A DNA stretch of 12,243 nucleotides, taken from positions 1 through 12,243 of the forward strand of contig CAYLUN010000131.1 in the NCBI GenBank assembly GCA_964386865.1, read 5' to 3'. Positions 6,601-11,587 of the stretch are shown piece after piece. The notes beneath the pieces were generated by a model. That model did no database searches. It saw only the letters and a list, made by a program, of their open reading frames with translations, and was not told where the DNA came from. The stretch is from CAYLUN01 sp964386865. Its GTDB lineage: Bacteria > Verrucomicrobiota > Kiritimatiellia > RFP12 > UBA1067. The position numbers were made by a program, and so were the translations under genes. Position 1 is the stretch's first letter, and every line of letters starts with the position of its first letter.

Positions 6601-8855
6601 GCGGAGGTGAGGCCGGAGAGGGTGTAGCCCGCCGCGCGCGGCTGGAGAACGCCGCCGTTCAAGGTGAGCAGCGAGGTGCCGTTGGTGCTGTTGTGAGTGA
6701 TGTTGCGCATGCGGAGGGTGCCGCCCCCGAGATAGAGGATCGAGGTGTTGCCGTTCATGGCCATCATCACGTCGGTGTACTCGTCGAGCAGTCCTCCGGT
6801 TATGTTTAGCGTAGCGTTGGCGGCGGGTGAGCGCCACCCCATCCGAAGTCCGACGGAGGTTGAGGTGTGGCGGAAAACGCCGCTGCTGAGGTTGATCGTC
6901 GCAAGCATGGGAGACTCGGGAGCGCCGCGCTGGTCACCGAAGCGGATGTCTTCGTCCACGGTCATCGTGCCGCCCGCGACGTTCAGGACGGCGCGGGTGT
7001 TCTGGTTGGTTTGATAACCGAAGGCGATGGTGAGTCGTGCGGCGGAGACCGTGCCGCCCGAGACGGTCACCGTGGGCTGGAGCGGGGTCGGCGCGGTGAC
7101 CGTGTTGCCGTTGTAGAAGCCGATATCGAAATAGCTGTTGAAGCGCGTGTATCCTCCGACGAATTCCAACTCTGCGGCGACCTCCTGTCCGGGCTGGTCG
7201 GTGGTGTACGCGCCGACGGTGACCTCTTCGTTGAACAGGTTGGTCTGTGCCGGGTGTGCGCCGAGGACGACCTTGCCGCGGGCGACCGTGAAGCAGCCAA
7301 AGCCGCTGGCGGGGGAATCGCCGTTGGCGGGATACGGGACTGGCGACGTGATGGCGGCTGACTGCTGACGGCCGATCAGCGAGGCGACCGGGGCGGCGTA
7401 GGTGAGTGTGCCCGGACCGGTCTTGATGAGGGCTCCGGTGACATTGGTGATGGGTCCGGTCAGCGTGAGGTCAGAGTCCAGCGAGAGTAGAGCGGCCTTC
7501 TGGGTGCCAGCGCTCGCGGTGAAGCCGCGGTTGATTGTGGCGGAGGGACCCGTATAGCGGAACGTGCCGGGGCCGATCACGAGATTGGTGACGGAAGATG
7601 AAGACGCGCCAATCGCGCTCGGGAGTCCGCCGTCCGCAAGAGACGCTGCGCTGAGCGTGCCGCAGCCCACCGTGGTGGAGCCGACGTACGTGTTGGTGCC
7701 CGACAGCGTGACGGTACCGCCGCCGCTGGCCGTCGGGTTGACGTTGAGGCCGCCGCCCCCGCTTATGGTTTTGGAAAACGTCAGCAGGCCAGGTGTCGTG
7801 GCCGACAGGATAAGGCTTCTTGCAGACACTTGAACGGGCAGCTCAAAGAAGTGGCTGCCAGTGGTTGTTGCGATTGAGGCGGAGAGTGAGCGGTTGGTGA
7901 AGGAGAGGGAATTACCTGTAAAGGTGTGGCTGTTGGTGCCGTTCACCGTCAGAGTCGCGAGTGTGAGGCCGGTCATGTCGTTTGTCACGGTGATCGCGGC
8001 TGGCGGGTTGTTGGTGAAAAAGGCGGCAGTGGCGGAGCCTTGGGCTGGGGCTGCGTTCAGCCAGTTACCGGTTGCTGACCAGTTGCCGCTAGCGGGTGCC
8101 CCCCACGATCCGGTTGATGTAATAAGGGGAAAGTCTGTGCTGCTGCTCCACGTCGCTCCGGTGATGGTTCCGCGGGCGTTGGAGGCCAGATTGGTCGCGA
8201 TGGTTCCGCTGCCGTCGTTGAGCGGCCAATAGTGGATCAAGCCGCTACGCGTGTTGTCGAGACGCTTCGACATGTCGGCTTGGATTTCACCTTGGCTGCG
8301 GGCGAAGTTCCAGACGCGCACGTCGCTGATCTGGCCGCGGAAGCCGAGATTAGCGACGCGGGGGAGTCTGCCGATGCTGATGTCGGCGGCGGCGAGGGCG
8401 GCGGTAGGGTGGGTGCCGCTGCCGTCGACTGCGCCGTTCAGGTAGTTCGTGCTCGCGCCGCTGGCGCTGCGGACGAAAGCGAGATGATACCAGACGTTGG
8501 AGGCGAGCGTCGTGTTTCCGTTGATCTGGTTTGAGCCGATCTGGAAACGGGGTTTACCGTTAATTGTGGTGAGGAAGAGTCGGCCCGCGTCGCCGCCGAT
8601 GTCCTGATTGAAGATCTGGTTCTCGGCGTCGAACTGGGGCTGCCTGATCCACGCTTCCACGGTGAAGGCGGTGGTGGTGATACGCCCGGTGGTTGTCACG
8701 TAGGTGTCGGGCGAGCGCGTGAAATTGAGCGTGTATTCGGCGGCGCGGGTCTGGGGTGCCGTAATCGCAAGCCCGGCAGTGAAGGCGGACACGATTAGAA
8801 ACCGGTGTGTGTGGGCGAGTGATTGGCGTATGCGTTTGAAGTGACTCTTCATCAT
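3633..8855 (-). CDS. Giant secreted LamG plus autotransporter-associated beta-strand-repeat protein
   Basis: A single uninterrupted frame encodes 1740 residues. Two adjacent ATGs (8855 and 8852) are possible; AGGAG at 8863-8859 lies 3 nt from the first and 6 nt from the second, so the second may be the true start. A long n-region, a hydrophobic core (FLIVSAFTAGLAITAP) and TRAAE suggest signal peptidase cleavage near residue 38-40. Residues ~40-240 look like a LamG/concanavalin-type lectin fold (FTVEAWIRQPQF, NVWYHLAFVRS, YLNGAVDG, GQISDVRVWNFARS, HYWPLNDGSG). Two modules follow, each opened by a GNWS-x3-NW motif (near residues 257 and 957) and rich in G-T-N-T-Y/F-x-G-x-T-x-V-x-x-G-T-L, the PATR (TIGR02601/PF12951) repeat. 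The C-terminus (QIRYGGTLIMLR) has no autotransporter barrel, PEP-CTERM or LPXTG tail. It is likely an exported beta-solenoid adhesin or glycan-binding surface protein; how it is anchored is not evident. It has its own predicted promoter and lies directly downstream of the regulator gene. Confidence 0.92.
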   Translation of the reverse strand: MMKSHFKRIRQSLAHTHRFLIVSAFTAGLAITAPQTRAAEYTLNFTRSPDTYVTTTGRITTTAFTVEAWIRQPQFDAENQIFNQDIGGDAGRLFLTTINGKPRFQIGSNQINGNTTLASNVWYHLAFVRSASGASTNYLNGAVDGSGTHPTAALAAADISIGRLPRVANLGFRGQISDVRVWNFARSQGEIQADMSKRLDNTRSGLIHYWPLNDGSGTIATNLASNARGTITGATWSSSTDFPLITSTGSWGAPASGNWSATGNWLNAAPAQGSATAAFFTNNPPAAITVTNDMTGLTLATLTVNGTNSHTFTGNSLSFTNRSLSASIATTTGSHFFELPVQVSARSLILSATTPGLLTFSKTISGGGGLNVNPTASGGGTVTLSGTNTYVGSTTVGCGTLSAASLADGGLPSAIGASSSSVTNLVIGPGTFRYTGPSATINRGFTASAGTQKAALLSLDSDLTLTGPITNVTGALIKTGPGTLTYAAPVASLIGRQQSAAITSPVPYPANGDSPASGFGCFTVARGKVVLGAHPAQTNLFNEEVTVGAYTTDQPGQEVAAELEFVGGYTRFNSYFDIGFYNGNTVTAPTPLQPTVTVSGGTVSAARLTIAFGYQTNQNTRAVLNVAGGTMTVDEDIRFGDQRGAPESPMLATINLSSGVFRHTSTSVGLRMGWRSPAANATLNITGGLLDEYTDVMMAMNGNTSILYLGGGTLRMRNITHNSTNGTSLLTLNGGVLQPRAAGYTLSGLTSATVSTNGAVVDTSLASYTVAQNLLTDPGLGGATDGGLLKLGTNTLTLFSYGSTYKGSTVVSNGTLCIAGVLPANNALLVATAGEALIGGSATQTVTAASLALNGGTLGFAIAIDGSTNDRLTVSTSPVIGTGSRISLYQPNSRLPFTKNGTYTILTYSGADPASANLACANAVYGKTYTFAASGGNLTVTLGTDASTASVWKTDGSGNWSDAGNWIVAPASQAAVRFDDAITAPATVTVAGQTVGDIFLNNAAPYTFAGSGLTLKSGAAVSVESGSHTIAAPLTLSSDTAVNLTSGTGICLGTVNGGSYALSIQGNGALALTGTPNVGTLALVVPSVTFSNTMSIAASVTLGRTTTMTQPTNVAVTLSKTVSGAAGLTKTGAGSLALIATNTYSGVTTVSGGTLAVSSLANGGQSSAIGTSSSAAANLVLAGGTLRYTGPAATINRGITLNPGSSKAAILRLDSDLTVSGPINNVAGGFIKTGPGTLRYALTNAASTIGAGTSSSQGTQGPYPANGDAPANGFGCLTIAQGKVILGAPGQTNYFYAEAMVGAYTTSQAGQETTGELEFIDGHSFFSSLLDIGYYNGTTLTAPVPLQPTVTVSGGTVTAAGMIIAFGYNYFGTAYPNTHAVLNIAGGTLTITGTDFRFGDQTGSDMLATINVTSGALIHTSTTTGMGSFRGGNNTLNLYGGLVDEYADLKMGATGSTSRVNLNGGLLRVRNITGGTGSEYLTFNGGTLQPRSAGQTMADNLLSALVSTNGAVIDTSLASYTIAQKLTHDPLLGGTPDGGLVKLGTNTLSVTGTNTFSGLIDVRAGTLAARVSSTNDLLVATNAYFDALSLRATIHNLSGEGTLTNGVIALTGALDAGTNNAPAGARMTVQNLSLVQGSTFVCTWSTNALGKITNDFVTVTGTLTPEGSGFIDLGRTESSPIPMPFQATIMSYGTFSGSFAGWKALNTGLPEGVHAALAVTAANNLVTIQIRYGGTLIMLR
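4186..5500 (-). repeat. Intragenic repeat module, second copy (C-terminal)
   Basis: This is the downstream copy of a ~1.3-kb duplicated segment inside the giant gene, about 2.26 kb from the first copy. It runs from the PATR segment TNTYSGVTTVSGGTL through RYTGPAATINRG, IKTGPGTL, YPANGD, GFGC, VGAYTT, PLQPTVTVSGGTV, IDTSLASYTIAQ and DGGLVKLGTNTL in the same order as the first copy. Boundaries are approximate, taken by eye from the protein alignment. Confidence 0.75.
6440..7770 (-). repeat. Intragenic repeat module, first copy (N-terminal)
   Basis: This is the upstream copy of the duplicated segment, with the same ordered landmarks: TNTYVGSTTVGCGTL, RYTGPSATINRG, IKTGPGTL, YPANGD, GFGC, VGAYTT, PLQPTVTVSGGTV, VDTSLASYTVAQ and DGGLLKLGTNTL. 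In the best-kept 55-residue stretch, starting RYTGP, I count 39 identical positions between copies. The DNA has diverged, so the duplication is old rather than an active slippage repeat. Confidence 0.75.
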
Positions 8856-8858
8856 CTG

Positions 8859-8863
8859 CTCCT
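8859..8863 (-). promoter_or_regulatory. Ribosome binding site of the giant gene
   Basis: AGGAG on the minus strand, preceded by a second purine block (AGGAAC). It is 3 nt from the ATG at 8855 and 6 nt from the ATG at 8852, which favours the second ATG. It is the clearest Shine-Dalgarno in the window. Confidence 0.6.
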
Positions 8864-8903
8864 GTTCCTGTTAGGCTAATCGGTTCAAAGGAAGCCATAC
8901 GTA

Positions 8904-8923
8904 CTTCATTTCTCACAGTGAAG
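8904..8923. other. Small hairpin in the predicted 5' leader of the giant gene
   Basis: CTTCA (8904-8908) and TGAAG (8919-8923) are inverted with a 10-nt loop; the partly overlapping 9-mer TCAC-A-GTGA (8913-8921) is also palindromic. It falls in the ~100-nt leader between the predicted promoter and the ATG. It may be an operator, a leader structure or chance. Confidence 0.25.
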
Positions 8924-8934
8924 GATGCATAGAA

Positions 8935-8965
8935 ATACCGGCGCCAATTAGCTGTATACCGGTTT
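8935..8965 (-). promoter_or_regulatory. Putative GntR operator: CCGGTAT direct repeats 21 bp apart
   Basis: On the minus strand CCGGTAT occurs at 8962-8956 and again at 8941-8935, exactly 21 bp apart, so both sites face the same side of the helix. The first copy sits in AAACCGGTATACAG (8965-8952), which contains the palindrome GTATAC (the GT-N2-AC style of FadR/FCD operators) and matches 11 of 14 bases of a motif in the regulator's own promoter. The site begins at the predicted -10 and covers the likely transcription start, a repressor position. The binding protein is inferred from the adjacent gene. Confidence 0.45.
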
Positions 8966-8992
8966 TTTAGCAAAAGAAGCGTGGTGCGTCAA
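8964..8992 (-). promoter_or_regulatory. Predicted sigma-70-type promoter of the giant gene
   Basis: On the minus strand TTGACG (8992-8987) and TAAAAA (8969-8964) are separated by 17 bp. The -35 box matches five of six consensus bases and the -10 box four of six. It gives a leader of about 100 nt before the ATG. Confidence 0.45.
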
Positions 8993-9004
8993 GCGGGAAG
9001 AGCG

Positions 9005-9025
9005 AAAAGGGCCGAAAAAAAGGCC
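9005..9025 (-). terminator. Weak terminator-like hairpin after the GntR gene
   Basis: On the minus strand GGCC (9025-9022) and GGCC (9013-9010) can pair across an eight-base T-rich loop, followed by CTTTT. The stem is only four G/C pairs, and the T tract lies largely in the loop, so termination would be inefficient. It lies about 58 bp past the regulator stop. Confidence 0.25.
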
Positions 9026-9082
9026 GCAACGTCACGGGCGTGGTCATCGCGAGCAACGAAACATGTGCGAGCGAGGCGGCGG

Positions 9083-9832
9083 TCACGAGAAGCGGCTGCT
9101 GAGGCGGGCGAGGGCGTCGTTGACGGGGTCGCGTCCGGCGTCCGCCGCATGCGCGGCGGCCTGGTCGAAGGCCGCGAGGGCATCGGCCAGGCTGCGGGCG
9201 ATATGGGCGTGCAACCAGAACGTAGCGCGTTCGGCTTCGCCCCGACGGAGGGCGCGTTCGATTTTGGTGTGGTGCCTCCAAACCCAGGCGAGGTGATGCA
9301 GGTCGCGGCGGTGGCTGTGGTGGCCGAAGAACTGGTTGCGCTGATAGGCGTTGGTTACGATCTTGAGGGCGAGCCGGTTGCCGGCAGTCCTCAACAGCAG
9401 CAGATGGAACGAGAGGTCGGCCGTGAGAAACGCCACCAGCGGGGCACCTTCGAGGATGGGCTGGTTCTTGAAACGGAGCGTCAGGATGATCTTGTGCATC
9501 TCGTCGCAATAGCGGCGCAGCTCCAGGCGAGTCTCTTTGGTCAGGTTCTTGAGCGCATGGCCGAGGGCAAAGCACTCGATCGCCATGCGCACCTCGTACG
9601 AGTCGATGAGCTGGCGGCGGTCCAGGCGGGCCACGTAGGTCCCGCTGGAGGGGATCTGGTAGAGCACGCCCTCTTCGGTGAGCCGCCGGATCGCCTCGCG
9701 CACGGGGGTGCGGCTGATGCCGCACTCGGAGGCGATCCGCTGTTCGGAGATTTTCTGTCCCGCGACCAGCTCGGACGCCATCAGTTTTTTCGTGATGAGC
9801 CTGTATGCGATATCGCTTAACGCTTCCGCCAC
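9083..9832 (-). CDS. GntR-family transcriptional regulator, FadR/FCD subfamily
   Basis: A metabolite-responsive DNA-binding protein of about 249 residues from GTG 9832. The N-terminal winged helix-turn-helix runs from ALSDIAYRLITKKL through GQKISEQRIASECGIS, RTPVREAIRRLTEEGVL and SSGTYVARL. The C-terminal helical FCD domain shows the metal/ligand signature: D..FH in ADLSFHLLLLRTAGN, then H..I..AL..G in HHTKIERALRRGEAERA, and a last His in LHAHI. The frame stays open to an ATG at 9976, but that would overlap the upstream stop by 28 nt and add a non-conserved Arg/Pro-rich 48-residue extension. GTG 9832 has AAGAGG 5 nt upstream and lies just downstream of a predicted promoter; GTG 9859 is the alternative. 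The ligand is unknown; FCD members commonly sense sugar acids, sialic acid or carboxylates. It probably represses itself and the giant gene downstream. Confidence 0.9.
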   Translation of the reverse strand: MAEALSDIAYRLITKKLMASELVAGQKISEQRIASECGISRTPVREAIRRLTEEGVLYQIPSSGTYVARLDRRQLIDSYEVRMAIECFALGHALKNLTKETRLELRRYCDEMHKIILTLRFKNQPILEGAPLVAFLTADLSFHLLLLRTAGNRLALKIVTNAYQRNQFFGHHSHRRDLHHLAWVWRHHTKIERALRRGEAERATFWLHAHIARSLADALAAFDQAAAHAADAGRDPVNDALARLSSRFS

Positions 9833-9837
9833 GCCGA

Positions 9838-9843
9838 CCTCTT
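9838..9843 (-). promoter_or_regulatory. Ribosome binding site supporting the GTG start at 9832
   Basis: AAGAGG on the minus strand with a 5-nt spacer to the GTG. It is the reason for preferring this start; no comparable purine tract precedes the GTG at 9859. Confidence 0.4.
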
Positions 9844-9860
9844 CTCGTCTGTGATACACG

Positions 9861-9888
9861 TTTATGAAACCGTCTGCCGGTTTGGCAA
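9861..9888 (-). promoter_or_regulatory. Predicted promoter and operator of the GntR gene
   Basis: On the minus strand TTGCCA (9888-9883) and CATAAA (9866-9861) are spaced by 16 bp. The spacer holds most of a perfect inverted repeat, AAACCG-N5-CGGTTT (9883-9867). The overlapping 14-mer AAACCGGCAGACGG (9883-9870) matches the site before the giant gene at 11 of 14 bases. A start site near 9855 would leave a short leader before GTG 9832. This arrangement is what autorepression would look like. Confidence 0.4.
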
Positions 9889-9917
9889 AGACTGTAACAC
9901 ATTCAGGCGGCAGTGTC

Positions 9918-9949
9918 AGCCCTCGGTGACGGAACGCCCGAGGAGGGCT
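9918..9949 (-). terminator. Terminator-like hairpin at the end of the sialidase-like gene
   Basis: AGCCCTC (9918-9924) pairs with GAGGGCT (9943-9949), with a further CGG/CCG pairing inside across a small bulge. It overlaps the stop codon. No T tract follows on the minus strand, so it may slow or end transcription only weakly, or protect the 3' end. Confidence 0.3.
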
Positions 9950-11517
9950 CACGGAAAGAAGAGGGGAACGCCCCACTTGCCGAGGGTGATCTGCTCGCCC
10001 TCCGCGCAGACCTTCTGGTAGAGGGTCGATAAATTATGCGAGTTGCCGGGGTCGAAGAGGCGGACTTCAGGCTGGAGCACTTTTGTGAAGCCTTGGCCGA
10101 GCAGGTCCTTCGAGACGCTGTCTTTATTGCGTGCTGGTGCCGGGGTCAGAACGTAGGCCATGCCTGCCCGGGCACAGCGAATGGTTTTCTTGCCGTTGAG
10201 CGGGACTTGCAGGAAGTGGGCGCCCTTCAGCGCGTCAGGCACCTCGGCGCAGGTGTAGGCGCGGTCGGTAAAGAGCTTCGCGTCTTTCGCGAGGGGTGCG
10301 GCAACCGCGCCGTCGGAGACGAGGGTGCCGGCAGGAATTTTGACGAGCGGCACGCCGTCGGAATTGGCGCTCACGGGACTGATCGTTTTCTCAAGGCCGC
10401 CCGTAGCCTCGCTCACGAGCTGGCGCAGGCGCACGGCGTCGGTGACGGGCTTGCCCGCGGCGGCGTCCTCCTCTTTGAACGTGGCCATGAGGATGTGGCG
10501 GTCGCCGGTGCGGCTGTAGTCGTAGATCACGCGGATCAGGCCGTCGGCGGTCTGCTGGCCGTCAGGATAGGAGACGCCGCTACGCTCGTCGAGCAGAAGG
10601 CCGCCGCTCCAGGTTTTACCGTCGTCCGCGGAGATGAAGGCGGTGAGGTGCGAGCGCCCGGTCTTCTCGGTGATGGGCCCATGCTTGACCAGCAACAGGT
10701 TGCCGGAGGTCAGGCGCGTGATGAAGAAGCGGGCGCTGGGATGGGCGATGGAGGAGGGCGTCAGCTCGGGCCAGGTCGCTCCGCGGTCTGAGGAGACGCT
10801 TTCGCCGATGCCGTACTTGGTGCGGGAGAGCACCCAGAGGGACTTGTCCTTGCGCTCGACGAACATGTGCTCGTCGAAGGTGCGGGCCTCCTTGGGGATA
10901 TCCGCGCCGCCGCGGAGCGTCCAGGTCTTACCCTTGTCCGTTGAGACCACCATTTTGGAGCTGTGGTCTGTGAACCAGGTGCAGAGGGGCAGCGCCCATT
11001 CGCCCGAGGATAGGACGAGGGGTTTGCACATCATGACGCCGCGTGCCACGCATACGGGCGGCTTCCAGGCCGTGCGCTCGGAGGCGGGGTCGCTGAGGTC
11101 GATCATCCACAGGCCGTCGGTTTTGGGGTCGCCGCCGACGCGGTCGGCCCAGATCCAGCGCACGGTGCCGTCCGGGGCGAGCCACAGCTCGGGGTCGAAG
11201 GTGCGGCGCGGCCCGCTGCCGTCGGGGTCAGCGACCAGCACCTCCGTCCACGTTTTGCCGTTGTCGCCGCTGGTGCTGAGCACCACGTAGTTGTTGTGGT
11301 CCTCGGCCGGCGTCACGCCCGCGTACCAGGTGGCCCAGAGGCGTCCGCCGGGCGCGACGGCGAGGCTGGGGATGCCCTGGAAAGCGCGGTTGGTGACGGC
11401 GTGCTCGCTCGTGGGCGGGCCGACGTAATCGGGCGGTAGGGCCGGAGCGGGCTCCTGCGCAAGCGCGAGGAGCGCCACCGAAAAGGCGGATATGGCGGCG
11501 AGTGGGAGGTGTCGCAT
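9949..11517 (-). CDS. Secreted sialidase-like (BNR/Asp-box) beta-propeller with C-terminal shared module
   Basis: A complete protein of 522 residues. It has a signal peptide (MRHLPLAAISAFSVALLALA, cleavage before QEP). Residues ~40-350 form a six-bladed sialidase-type propeller with four Asp-boxes: SGDNGKTW (83-90), STDKGKTW (192-199), SSDRGATW (242-249) and SADDGKTW (296-303). FDEHMFVERKDKSLWVLSR (214-232) fits the Glu plus Arg blade of GH33-like enzymes, and SYPDG/IYDYSR (316-336) resembles the Tyr/Asp region. The FRIP motif that carries the first catalytic Arg in true sialidases reads FQGIP (46-50), so sialic acid is doubtful as the substrate. Residues ~409-522 are the shared module (AKLFTDRAYT, VLTP, LLGQGF, RLFDPG, GEQITLGKWGVPLF), here at the very C-terminus. 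It follows a second sialidase-superfamily gene by 70 bp. No Shine-Dalgarno; CGAAAG is 17 nt before the ATG. Confidence 0.9.
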   Translation of the reverse strand: MRHLPLAAISAFSVALLALAQEPAPALPPDYVGPPTSEHAVTNRAFQGIPSLAVAPGGRLWATWYAGVTPAEDHNNYVVLSTSGDNGKTWTEVLVADPDGSGPRRTFDPELWLAPDGTVRWIWADRVGGDPKTDGLWMIDLSDPASERTAWKPPVCVARGVMMCKPLVLSSGEWALPLCTWFTDHSSKMVVSTDKGKTWTLRGGADIPKEARTFDEHMFVERKDKSLWVLSRTKYGIGESVSSDRGATWPELTPSSIAHPSARFFITRLTSGNLLLVKHGPITEKTGRSHLTAFISADDGKTWSGGLLLDERSGVSYPDGQQTADGLIRVIYDYSRTGDRHILMATFKEEDAAAGKPVTDAVRLRQLVSEATGGLEKTISPVSANSDGVPLVKIPAGTLVSDGAVAAPLAKDAKLFTDRAYTCAEVPDALKGAHFLQVPLNGKKTIRCARAGMAYVLTPAPARNKDSVSKDLLGQGFTKVLQPEVRLFDPGNSHNLSTLYQKVCAEGEQITLGKWGVPLFFP

Positions 11518-11557
11518 GTGGGTGGGATCTTTCGTTGTTGAAGCGTGTTGGATTAGA

Positions 11558-11578
11558 GGGTTGAGCGTTGAACGTTAC
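11558..11578. repeat. Three tandem 7-bp repeats (consensus GCGTTGA)
   Basis: Heptamers at 11558, 11565 and 11572 read GGGTTGA, GCGTTGA and ACGTTAC, in the 70-bp spacer between the two sialidase-like genes. The period matches the array at 1473-1500, but the unit differs. The rest of the spacer shows no convincing promoter. Confidence 0.45.
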
Positions 11579-11587
11579 GTGTCCCCT

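Noticed and set aside
8964..9025. A small RNA gene in the spacer between the GntR gene and the giant gene
   Set aside because: The spacer is explained by a weak terminator, a promoter and operator-like repeats. No independent promoter-terminator pair is visible.
8967..9902. Minus-strand 311-codon frame overlapping the GntR gene in another frame
   Set aside because: It is His/Arg/Pro-rich with no motif, while the other frame encodes a full winged helix and FCD domain.
9833..9976. Start of the GntR gene at the ATG at 9976
   Set aside because: It would overlap the upstream stop by 28 nt, precede the predicted promoter, and add 48 Arg/Pro-rich residues not expected in FCD regulators. Kept only as an alternative.
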